Source: CAYPAV01 sp964408805 (GTDB lineage: Bacteria; Pseudomonadota; Alphaproteobacteria; UBA8366). Taken from it: a stretch of 12,060 nt of DNA. Where the stretch lies: NCBI GenBank assembly GCA_964408805.1, contig CAYPAV010000043.1, positions 1 to 12,060 on the forward strand, read 5' to 3'. A program made the translations under genes and the position numbers. The notes below the pieces were generated by a model. The model ran no database searches. It saw only the letters and a list, made by a program, of their open reading frames with translations, and was not told the origin of the DNA. Positions within the stretch are counted from its first letter, which is position 1. The number at the start of each line of letters is the position of its first letter. Shown piece after piece: positions 1 to 6,958 of the stretch.

Positions 1-163
1 TCGTGCGTGATTTTAGAATGCGCTTAAGGATTAGTTCTTATTAGTGGCTGGCTCGGCAGGAAATTTTGTCTCTTGGAACCTCGCTTTCTTATCCAATCAG
101 CAAAAGTTAGGATGATCGAAAATTCGCTGAGAGAGAAATTTCTAAAAGAAGCTCCGTATCGAC

Positions 164-1840
164 ATGACGATAAATGCCCAAAATCGATTGCTGCCGGATT
201 GGTTCGCTCGCCTGCGAACTCGTCAACTTGTTCTGCCACGCTTTCAGAGATTCGAGGCTTGGAGCCATTCAAACGTATCGCAGTTGCTCAACACCATCCT
301 TCGCGGCCTTCCGGCAGGCGCGGTGTTGATATTGGAGGTCGGCAATGAAGAACCCTTTATTTCGAGAGCGATAGAGGGAGCGCCAAAAAGCGGCGAGCGA
401 GTCACGGAGCATCTGCTGGACGGCCAGCAACGTCTCACAGCTCTATGGCGGGCGCTTCACAATAACTATGAAGAGCGAACATACTTTATCTATCTTGAGC
501 TGGAGGAAGAGACCGGCATGCCTTACTACGTGGATTCCATCGGGCGCTGGAAGCAGCCCAAGGATGAGGAACCTCGTCCGTTCTGGGCCAACGACCCAGC
601 GGCGCAATGGAAACGCCGGATGATTCCGTTGGACCTGTGCGCTCCGGGAGACGAGGCGCAATCCCGTTATAGAGAATGGTCCAGAACAGCCATTCCAGAC
701 GCCGAAGAACGCGAAGAGGTCTACGAATTGCGGTCGGCGATAAGAGAGCAGTTCGCCACGTTCAATCTTCCCTATCTTTCTCTCCCAGTCAGCACTGGGA
801 AAGAAACTGCCCTTGATGTGTTCATCAGAATGAACACTACTGCGGAGCCTCTATCGACTTACGATATCGTGGTCGCACAAGTCGAAGCCGCCCTCGGCAC
901 GTCTCTGCATGATCTTGTCGCCGAAACGAAAGAGACATGCCCGGAGATCTCCGCATATTACTCGCCGGAGGAACTCGTCCTTCAAGCAAGCGCGCTGCTT
1001 CAGAATAAATCGCCGACGAATTCTACATACATGTCGAAAGATTTCGGCGTGCAGCTGATGGAACACTGGGATCAACTTATCATGGGGGTCCAGCGAGCCA
1101 CCCGGTTCCTGGAAGAGGAAAGAATATTCGACTCCGCCCGCTTGCCAACCGATGTCGTTGTGCCCGTGCTATCCGCGCTGTGGGCAATTGCGCCAGACGG
1201 ATTGGACGGAGAGGGACGGGCTCGAACCGTTCTCAGAAAGTATATTTGGAGAGCCTTCTTCTCGGATCGGTATGCGAATTCGACAAATTCGAGGTCTCTA
1301 CAGGATTTCAGCGAACTTAAGCCTCTTGTCCTGCAGTCGGATAGTAGGCTGCCAATCATTTTCGACGATGAGAGATTCCCATTGCCGGGGGAGCAGGAAC
1401 TCATCTCAGCCGGCTGGCCTAAGAAAAAAGATCGGCTCCCGCGCGCTATTTTGGCATGCGCGCTGAAGCAAGGCGGACATGACCTGGCGGACGGAAGCAC
1501 AGTCGCCAGATCGAACCTGCCTCAGCGTGAATATCATCACATATTCCCGGACGCGCACCTAAAGCGTGGGAATTTCGACGATCAAAAAATCTTCCGCTCG
1601 CTGAATTGCGCGCTCGTGACTTGGAAGACCAACCGAAATATGTCCGACAAGGACCCCGAGCGGTATCTTGCCGAACGGCGGGAGCATGCGGCGTTTGGGG
1701 ATGCGGAAATAAAGGCGAGACTGGAGACCCACCTGATACCCTACGAGCAAATGGTCAACGGAGACTACGAGGCGTTTTTAACTACACGCGCCAATATGAT
1801 CTACACTAGGATGCTGGAGCTTTGTAACGGGGAGCATTGA
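164..1840 (+). CDS. DUF262 / GmrSD-type protein with C-terminal HNH-like nuclease region
   Basis: 558 residues. The N-terminal half is a DUF262 (ParB/sulfiredoxin-like fold) domain. It shows the family's LPRFQR segment at residues 24-29 and the signature DGQQRLTAL at 86-94; in GmrS-type proteins the DGQQR motif serves nucleotide binding and hydrolysis. The C-terminal part carries a REYHHIFP motif (455-462) followed by LVTWKTNR and SDKDPERYL (about 484-502). This is the DUF1524/HNH-like His...Asn nuclease pattern found at the end of GmrSD-type enzymes. Established family role: type IV restriction of modified phage DNA, and related roles in BREX and phosphorothioation systems. The predicted location is cytoplasmic; no signal peptide or membrane segment is seen. 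The ATG at 164 begins just before the domain, and only a weak AGAAG ribosome site lies upstream. The gene stands alone, convergent with the genes at 1934-4079. Family assignment is firm; the substrate is unknown. Confidence 0.85.
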   Translation: MTINAQNRLLPDWFARLRTRQLVLPRFQRFEAWSHSNVSQLLNTILRGLPAGAVLILEVGNEEPFISRAIEGAPKSGERVTEHLLDGQQRLTALWRALHNNYEERTYFIYLELEEETGMPYYVDSIGRWKQPKDEEPRPFWANDPAAQWKRRMIPLDLCAPGDEAQSRYREWSRTAIPDAEEREEVYELRSAIREQFATFNLPYLSLPVSTGKETALDVFIRMNTTAEPLSTYDIVVAQVEAALGTSLHDLVAETKETCPEISAYYSPEELVLQASALLQNKSPTNSTYMSKDFGVQLMEHWDQLIMGVQRATRFLEEERIFDSARLPTDVVVPVLSALWAIAPDGLDGEGRARTVLRKYIWRAFFSDRYANSTNSRSLQDFSELKPLVLQSDSRLPIIFDDERFPLPGEQELISAGWPKKKDRLPRAILACALKQGGHDLADGSTVARSNLPQREYHHIFPDAHLKRGNFDDQKIFRSLNCALVTWKTNRNMSDKDPERYLAERREHAAFGDAEIKARLETHLIPYEQMVNGDYEAFLTTRANMIYTRMLELCNGEH

Positions 1841-1933
1841 CGTAATGACCCTGTTCCGGGCGTAACGTTGAAAGGGCGTCGCCGAATTTAGACGGATTCT
1901 CCGCAGAAATCTGCTATGCTGTCGGACGCCGAA

Positions 1934-2191
1934 TTATACGACGAGGGTTGTCATCGCCTCCGATAATATCTCGGGTGTAAAGACTTCGGGATTGCTCGCG
2001 ATTTTTCTATTCCCGGGTAAGGTCTGCCAATGGTTCATGTATATGGGCGTAGGCAGCGTCAAAGGATACGGCAAGGTAAGAGCCCAGACGCGGCTCGCGA
2101 GGAGCCCGATCATGACCTGGGTATTCTCGCTGATGTCTTGGGCCGTAATCATCTTCCTTATCGTCGGCCATACCTTGGAACCTTGATCCAA
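1934..2191 (-). CDS. doubtful small ORF downstream of the KAP NTPase gene
   Basis: An 85-codon ORF with a TTG start at 2191, or 72 codons from the ATG at 2152. It lies 40 bases after the KAP NTPase stop on the same strand, so it could be a second gene of that transcript. Third positions are GC-rich in this frame, and the N-terminal part (MITAQDISENTQVMIGLL) could form an amphipathic helix. No family is recognised. The start is uncertain: the TTG has no ribosome site, and the internal ATG has AAGGA only two bases away. A competing 54-codon ORF in another frame (ATG 2171 to stop 2007, beginning MADDKEDDYG) has a better-spaced AAGG. The stretch may therefore be a frameshifted relic. Between 1841 and 1933, downstream of the DUF262 gene, I see nothing recognisable. 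Confidence 0.35.
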   Translation of the reverse strand: MDQGSKVWPTIRKMITAQDISENTQVMIGLLASRVWALTLPYPLTLPTPIYMNHWQTLPGNRKIASNPEVFTPEILSEAMTTLVV

Positions 2192-2231
2192 CGGGACGGC
2201 GATCGTTTCGTAAAATTGCCCTGCGAACGAT

Positions 2232-4079
2232 CTACTGGCTCGTTTCGAGCAAGGACGCTTCGACGGCCGTCACGATCGCATTTAGACTCTTGATCGCGTC
2301 CGTCGGATTCATTGCCATCAACTTTTCCAGGTTCACGACACTATCGCCGAAGCCGGTCAAGCTACCTTCCTCGCCTTCCAGATCCCTGACCAACGACACC
2401 ATTTCCTCGCTCTCAAGATTAGGCAACAGGTCCGCCAATCGCCGGTGCACGTCATGGGGATTTGCGTTGAGACGAATGACGAACGGGTTGCGTTTCAAGC
2501 TGACGACCGAACCCAACTGTCTTCGGTTGTACACCAAAGTGACATAGCGGGTGCCGGAAGGGCGATATTTGATATCCGAATTGACATAGAGCTTCGACTT
2601 TTTGAAAACCTCCTTCACGAAGTCCGTGAGGCCGGCGTCTTTTCCACCCGACGCGTTGCGGTTGATGGTTTCGATAAAGATGTCCCTCGGCCGGGGTTTG
2701 ATGTCGATTGCGGTAAACTGCGCCGCACGTAGAACCTTTTTGATGGTTTCGAACTCATTGTCGCTGATCTGGCCATCGCCATCCTTGTCGAGCTGTTCGA
2801 ACATCGTGTCGATGAATGTCGAAATATCGTTCATCAGCTTTTCGCGATTGGGCGCGCGGTTGAACAGCGGCTGAAGTTCCGGCGTCCGTTCCAGATAATC
2901 CCAATTCTCGAGATTTTGGATCGTTTCCGTCGAGGGATCCGCCATAAAATGAGCGAATAGCTCCGGCCATGCGATCTGCATACAGATCATCGAGTACAAG
3001 ATCAGGGAATCGTCGATGGTAAAGCGCGTTTCCCGTGATCTGTTCGATTCACGGATGTAGTTGAGCAGCCGGGCGTAATTGAGGACACGCTTGATACTGC
3101 GGGGATTGCCACCGACGGTAGCCATCGTGATTTCCCGCAAGTATGCCGATCTGTCTTCGCGCGCGAGACCTTCCGCTTCGGGGAAGTTCGCAGCCTTGAT
3201 GAGTTCCTTTATGTAACCCTCGATATTGTAACTATCCCTCGGCATGTTGAACGGCAGCTGGATGATCTTGTCGAAGAACGACTTGCCGCTGGTCTTTTGC
3301 ACGTCGATGCCGAGTTTCTGTTTCATCCCCTCTTGGACAACCTCGTAATCGACCGCGAGCACGAAGACGCATCCTTCCACATCGAGGAAATTCTTGATCG
3401 ATTCCAGCATCTCTAGCGCGACCACGGGTTCGATCCGGTCCAAATCGTCGATGCAGATGACAACGCGTTTGCCTCCTTCTTTACCCGGTTCCGCCCATTG
3501 CGCCACCAGTTCGGAGAATTTTCGCTTGAACTCAAGCATCTGCTGCGAGAGATCGTCGGCTTCCGGTTCCGGCTGTTCACCCACCAACATGTCGCCGACG
3601 GGGATGCTTATGCCGGCTACGCCGACTTTGGTGTTCTTTAAGACGTTGGTTAGGCGGTTCGTGGCTTGTCCGAACAATCGCTTGACCTCTTCCTTCTTAT
3701 CCGGGCCGATCTCCGCCTCCAAGGCGGCCCCCAACCTCTGTGTCAGGGCGTAAAGACAGGCCATGGGGAGCGTTTTTCTATCGTTAAACTGTGAATAGGA
3801 CCAGGTCTCGAAATTGACAACGAGGCACCGCGTTTTCAGCAACAAACCGGACCGCGGATGGTTTTCATCACCACGCAGCATGTTCATCATGCTGGTCTTG
3901 CCGCTACCCCAATCGCCCTGAAGGCCGACGGTCATCGGTGTGTCGCAGGTCTGAATGAATTCCTTTAACGCGTCCGCATAGGAAAGAAGGTTCAGCCTGT
4001 CCAACTGACGTTCGTCGGACGCTTTTTGCAATCCTGTCGTAATTGCGAGCGGCTTTTCCTGCAACAGGCCGCTAACCAT
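2232..4079 (-). CDS. KAP-family P-loop NTPase with an EF-hand motif
   Basis: 615 residues. Walker A is GDWGSGKT at 55-62, and Walker B is VVICIDDLDR at 206-215. The region after Walker B (FVLAVDYEVV, GKSFFDKIIQLPF, GGNPRSIKRVLN at about 323-334) follows the KAP ATPase pattern of the STAND/AAA-like division. Many KAP proteins have membrane segments inserted between the Walker motifs. Here the corresponding stretch (about 150-170) is only mildly hydrophobic, so the protein is probably cytosolic or peripheral. Residues 431-442 form a perfect EF-hand loop, DKDGDGQISDNE, flanked by helices (about 420-430 and 443-455). The C-terminal 150 residues are unassigned. The ATG at 4079 is supported by an upstream GGGGAG eight bases away. 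The gene is divergent from the sensor-channel gene at 4304 across 224 bases. Bacterial KAP NTPases are often found in defence loci; the specific role here is unknown. Confidence 0.85.
   Translation of the reverse strand: MVSGLLQEKPLAITTGLQKASDERQLDRLNLLSYADALKEFIQTCDTPMTVGLQGDWGSGKTSMMNMLRGDENHPRSGLLLKTRCLVVNFETWSYSQFNDRKTLPMACLYALTQRLGAALEAEIGPDKKEEVKRLFGQATNRLTNVLKNTKVGVAGISIPVGDMLVGEQPEPEADDLSQQMLEFKRKFSELVAQWAEPGKEGGKRVVICIDDLDRIEPVVALEMLESIKNFLDVEGCVFVLAVDYEVVQEGMKQKLGIDVQKTSGKSFFDKIIQLPFNMPRDSYNIEGYIKELIKAANFPEAEGLAREDRSAYLREITMATVGGNPRSIKRVLNYARLLNYIRESNRSRETRFTIDDSLILYSMICMQIAWPELFAHFMADPSTETIQNLENWDYLERTPELQPLFNRAPNREKLMNDISTFIDTMFEQLDKDGDGQISDNEFETIKKVLRAAQFTAIDIKPRPRDIFIETINRNASGGKDAGLTDFVKEVFKKSKLYVNSDIKYRPSGTRYVTLVYNRRQLGSVVSLKRNPFVIRLNANPHDVHRRLADLLPNLESEEMVSLVRDLEGEEGSLTGFGDSVVNLEKLMAMNPTDAIKSLNAIVTAVEASLLETSQ
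2754..2789 (-). other. EF-hand calcium-binding loop coding segment
   Basis: It encodes the 12-residue loop DKDGDGQISDNE (residues 431-442 of the NTPase). All canonical ligand positions are present: Asp at 1, 3 and 5, Gly at 6, Ile at 8 and Glu at 12. The preceding FIDTMFEQL and following FETIKKVL are suited to the E and F helices. A single EF-hand is visible, with no second copy nearby in the protein; EF-hands usually pair, so pairing might occur between subunits. Confidence 0.8.
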
Positions 4080-4127
4080 GCTCCCTACTCCCCAAACTGA
4101 CGTTTCCTTAGACAGAAATGTACGGTA

Positions 4128-4156
4128 ATTTTCTCGCTTGTGAAATAGCTATTCAA
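4128..4156 (-). promoter_or_regulatory. candidate sigma70-type promoter of the KAP NTPase gene
   Basis: On the minus strand, TTGAAT (-35, 4156-4151) and GAAAAT (-10, 4133-4128) are separated by 17 bases. Each matches the consensus at four of six positions. Transcription would begin near 4121, about 40 bases before the start codon at 4079. This rests on sequence match only. Confidence 0.3.
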
Positions 4157-4247
4157 AACTAGATAACCCGTCCGCCAACAGCGGCGCCGTTAGTGTATGA
4201 TGCGTCGCGACAAGACCTGAACGTTCTCAAGCTGGTCTCTACTTTTC

Positions 4248-4256
4248 GGAGGTGAT
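4248..4256 (+). promoter_or_regulatory. strong Shine-Dalgarno-like site in the leader of the sensor-channel gene
   Basis: GGAGGTGAT is complementary to the 16S rRNA 3' end, but it lies 47 bases before the ATG at 4304. The ATG itself has only GTGGGG (4293-4298) in front of it. The site overlaps a five-codon mini-ORF (GTG 4252 to TAG 4269), and another GTG lies at 4270 in a frame that closes after 44 codons. It may act as a ribosome standby or leader-peptide site; alternatively it is coincidental. Confidence 0.3.
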
Positions 4257-4303
4257 AACGATCGAATAGGTGAAAAGAATATTTCTGCCGTCGTGGGGCA
4301 ATT

Positions 4304-6316
4304 ATGGACAATGTCGAATTCTTGGTTTGGTCATCCGATCTCGCGCTTGGCGAGGACGGCAATGCGCTGATCGCACGGTTTCTGCAGAAAACGTGCATGC
4401 TCGTTGAGACGGAAATCAACGAAGCCGGCGGTATCGGCGGCAAGAACATGATCCTTCACTACACCCGCGTACCGCGCGGTACGGAAGGGATCGACCGGGT
4501 TTTGAAAACGCTTCGTGAGAACCCCAACATTGCTTTCGCCAACGGTCATATTGTCCTCGGCCCAAACCAGAAGCTCCTCGATGAGAGCGACATGGATACC
4601 CATATTATCTTTTCCAACAGCGGTGGCTGTGTCCACCCGAACGATTTCAATATCGCTCGGACGAGCCAGGCTACGAAAGTTCCGGCCATTGCGCACATAT
4701 TGGCCGGCGAGAAGTCCGATGCACGGGTCTTCTTTATCCACGACGGCAGGCGTGTCGCGGACCACGCGGAAGAGATTGCGGCTTCTCATCAGGGCGAATT
4801 CAAACCCTTTAATTTCTGGGATTTTCAAGAACAACCGGATATCGAAAAAAATTTGGCGCCCGTGTTGTCGGATATCGGTGACGACGACGTGGTGATTCTG
4901 GATGTCGGACTACGCGTATTTAGGCATATCTTTGACCATTTGAACGAATCCGGTAAACGGCCATTGGTGATCAAACTGTTCGGCTCGATCGAAGGGCGGT
5001 TCCCGAAAATCGGCTTCCCGCTTATCGAAATGACCGGGGATAATACGTTTCCGTATCTCGATTTCGAAGACCTCGCAAGGCGCTCCGAAATCCCGATGAA
5101 CGACACGGAGAAAGCTTTTCTCAAGGATGCCAGCTGGCGCTTGGAATTGCCGCTCTTGGCCGCATATGCGGCGCGGCAAGCGGGCTGTATCGCCACTGAA
5201 AAAGCACAATTTCTTACTGATATGCGGAGCGCCTTGAATGCGATCGACGGCAAGCGCGACATATTTATCGGCAAGCAGCTGACATACGCATTCGCCAACA
5301 ACATAAATCAAGCAAGAACCAACTATACCTTCCAGTTTCCGCCCTCACTTCAAACGCCGGGGACTTATCCAAAGATCTACTATCCGTTACAATTCTTCCC
5401 GGGGCCCGATGAAGCGACGCCAATTACCGTCAATTATCTCTATATCGATATTTTGCGCGTCACGCATATCGATATCGGAGACGGCACATGGTCGGCGGAG
5501 TTCTATCTCGATATCGTCTCGCCGCACGAAAACCCGATCGATATCGTGAAATTCAACAATCTAAGCTCAATCAACCCGAAATACGAAGTCAAACGTATGT
5601 GGGAGCGGGAAGATCAAGAGGACGGCCGCAGCACATCGCGATACTACGTCGTTGCCAATTTCGATTTTACACCCGAAGCCGACAATTACCCATTCGACTG
5701 GCAGCACATATTTGTATCCTACAGCATCACCGATCACTTCCGTTTCGGGATTATCCAGCCGACACCGGAAGCCCTTCTGGATAAGGAATTTCACGTCAAC
5801 GGTTGGAACTTGAAGGATGCAACCTCGGGAATCTTGCGTCGGAAATCTCACATCCACGAAGGCGCGACGTTGGAGACCAGCCTCGATGTGCGCGAGGAAT
5901 CTCGTGTCGGCTGGACGCTTTCGCGGGCCAATTCGGTAACCATGTTGAAGATCGGCATTCCGTTATTCTTCCTGCTGTTCCTCGTCTACTACACGCTGTT
6001 CGCGCCCTTCGGGAGCGAAAATAGTTCATTCGGCATCCTGACCACCGCATTCTTGTCGGCGATCGCGCTCTATTTCTCGACCGAACGGCCACAGCCCCTC
6101 CGCATGACGACGATCGATTTGATATTCGTCTGGTTCTATATACTGACCGGCATCACCATCATCGTCACCGCCGCGGGTCTCGCGATCAGCGCCGAGGTTT
6201 ACGGGATATTGATGTCGGCACTCAAATTGCTGATCCCGCTTGGTGTGGTGGGAGTTGTGATTTTTCTGTGGCGGCGCATCCGGTCGAGCCCCTTTAAGTT
6301 CAACATCAACCGGTAG
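4304..6316 (+). CDS. type-1 PBP-like sensor fused to a pentameric ligand-gated ion channel (GLIC/Cys-loop type)
   Basis: 670 residues in three parts. Residues 1 to about 345 resemble the Leu/Ile/Val-binding (type-1 periplasmic binding protein) fold, with the signature EINEAGGIGGKN at 37-48 and alternating beta-alpha pattern. About 372-530 is a beta-sandwich like the ligand-binding domain of prokaryotic pLGICs, with the characteristic YPFDWQ at 462-467 and a Gly-Trp before the membrane domain. About 547-655 holds four membrane segments (roughly 549-566, 576-591, 605-626, 636-655). TM1 keeps its proline (IPLFF). The TM2-TM3 stretch, with STERPQPLRMTTIDLIF, parallels GLIC, and Glu572 falls where GLIC has its -2' Glu, suggesting cation selectivity. 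No signal peptide is present, and an in-frame TGA at 4271 rules out a long upstream extension. The TM3-TM4 loop is extremely short and the tail is basic. The gene is divergent from the KAP NTPase and convergent with the nuclease gene. Ligand unknown; the fold call is from motifs and recalled GLIC sequence. Confidence 0.8.
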   Translation: MDNVEFLVWSSDLALGEDGNALIARFLQKTCMLVETEINEAGGIGGKNMILHYTRVPRGTEGIDRVLKTLRENPNIAFANGHIVLGPNQKLLDESDMDTHIIFSNSGGCVHPNDFNIARTSQATKVPAIAHILAGEKSDARVFFIHDGRRVADHAEEIAASHQGEFKPFNFWDFQEQPDIEKNLAPVLSDIGDDDVVILDVGLRVFRHIFDHLNESGKRPLVIKLFGSIEGRFPKIGFPLIEMTGDNTFPYLDFEDLARRSEIPMNDTEKAFLKDASWRLELPLLAAYAARQAGCIATEKAQFLTDMRSALNAIDGKRDIFIGKQLTYAFANNINQARTNYTFQFPPSLQTPGTYPKIYYPLQFFPGPDEATPITVNYLYIDILRVTHIDIGDGTWSAEFYLDIVSPHENPIDIVKFNNLSSINPKYEVKRMWEREDQEDGRSTSRYYVVANFDFTPEADNYPFDWQHIFVSYSITDHFRFGIIQPTPEALLDKEFHVNGWNLKDATSGILRRKSHIHEGATLETSLDVREESRVGWTLSRANSVTMLKIGIPLFFLLFLVYYTLFAPFGSENSSFGILTTAFLSAIALYFSTERPQPLRMTTIDLIFVWFYILTGITIIVTAAGLAISAEVYGILMSALKLLIPLGVVGVVIFLWRRIRSSPFKFNINR

Positions 6317-6447
6317 TGGCATAGCGTATCTGAATAAGGGCCGTTCGGACCATCAGAAACTGCTTTCGCCGCCACAACGATTTCCCTTATGCATTCCAAC
6401 ATTTAAGTATTCCTAGCGTGTTGGTACACCCCCGGCGAACGACAATG

Positions 6448-6463
6448 CTACGCTGCGACGTAG
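6448..6463. terminator. short hairpin between convergent genes (weak)
   Basis: CTACG and CGTAG pair across a six-base loop (CTGCGA). It lies in the 156-base gap between the sensor-channel gene and the nuclease gene, just after the nuclease stop in its direction. There is no T-run, so it is at best a weak or factor-assisted terminator. Confidence 0.15.
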
Positions 6464-6472
6464 ATTATCGCG

Positions 6473-6958
6473 TTACTCGATCTCATCCCAAGACGCGGCC
6501 GATCCGGTAAATTCGATCTCTCTGATTTTTCCTGCCGTCGCATCCACTAACAAAATCTTCTTTGAATGACTTAGCTGGGCATACTCGAGAAGTTGCCGTC
6601 TCGTGAGAATATTCGAGGGAGATGCCGAGGCGCCGGTCTTAACCTCCGCCAGGAATTTCTGGCCGTCTTTCTCGACGAGATAGTCGACGCGTGTACTGAA
6701 TTCGAGCGGCTCGGAGTCGACTTCAATGGTGCCGTCAAAAGGAATTTGGGTCGAGAGGATCCGGTACCCGTTCTCCGAGAGTAAATCGACCGCAAACTGT
6801 TCGCCTTTCGCGCCGCGCCTTCTAGAAAGCCAGAACCTGAAATTCTGCCAGCTGACCCGGGCATTCCACCCGAGCCAAAGGATAATGACGATCGCGACAA
6901 TCGCCACGAAAATCTCGAAGCCTATCTCCAACGCATTATTCCCCCAAACGCGGCTCAC
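6473..6958 (-). CDS. membrane-anchored PD-(D/E)XK nuclease
   Basis: 161 residues with a GTG start. One membrane segment (about 12-31) is followed by a basic stretch (RRR at 46-48), which predicts a cytoplasmic C-terminal domain. That domain shows the restriction-endonuclease-like fold: GAKGEQFAVDLL with Glu53, the catalytic Asp92 in RVDYLV, Glu105-Val-Lys107 in FLAEVKTG, and the helix RRQLLEYAQ (120-128). This is the layout of small nucleases of the NERD/resolvase-like group. The GTG overlaps the kinase stop by four bases (GTGA), so the two are translationally coupled. It is the last gene of the block that begins at 10659. Anchoring the nuclease in the membrane and cotranscribing it with a kinase suggests it is an effector or processing enzyme controlled by phosphorylation (inference). 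Confidence 0.75.
   Translation of the reverse strand: MSRVWGNNALEIGFEIFVAIVAIVIILWLGWNARVSWQNFRFWLSRRRGAKGEQFAVDLLSENGYRILSTQIPFDGTIEVDSEPLEFSTRVDYLVEKDGQKFLAEVKTGASASPSNILTRRQLLEYAQLSHSKKILLVDATAGKIREIEFTGSAASWDEIE

Noticed and set aside
1072..1500. 142-codon minus-strand ORF inside the DUF262 gene
   Set aside because: A shadow of the confidently identified DUF262 coding frame; low-complexity Ser/Arg-rich composition typical of antisense frames.
1870..1936. Two similar segments (CGCCGAATTTA and CGCCGAATTATA) near the end of the DUF262 gene, considered as a repeat or attachment site
   Set aside because: Only about 11 bases and imperfect; no integrase or tRNA gene nearby.
1992..2186. Plus-strand ORF with a hydrophobic C-terminal segment (WAVIIFLIVG) resembling a membrane peptide
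   Set aside because: It lies opposite the minus-strand small ORF, shares its third codon positions, lacks a ribosome site, and the hydrophobic stretch is explained by the complementary coding strand.
2232..4079. KAP NTPase considered as QatA of a Qat system
   Set aside because: The partner genes expected there (QueC-like QatC and TatD-like QatD) are not in the window.
4223..4237. GTTC-N7-GGTC, one mismatch from the alphaproteobacterial LexA box GTTC-N7-GTTC, upstream of the sensor-channel gene
   Set aside because: One of the eight fixed positions is wrong, and such near matches are common by chance. It is not enough to claim SOS control.
4331..5311. Long minus-strand ORFs (159 and 167 codons) within the sensor-channel gene
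   Set aside because: They oppose a frame with clear binding-protein and channel motifs and have no recognisable domains themselves.
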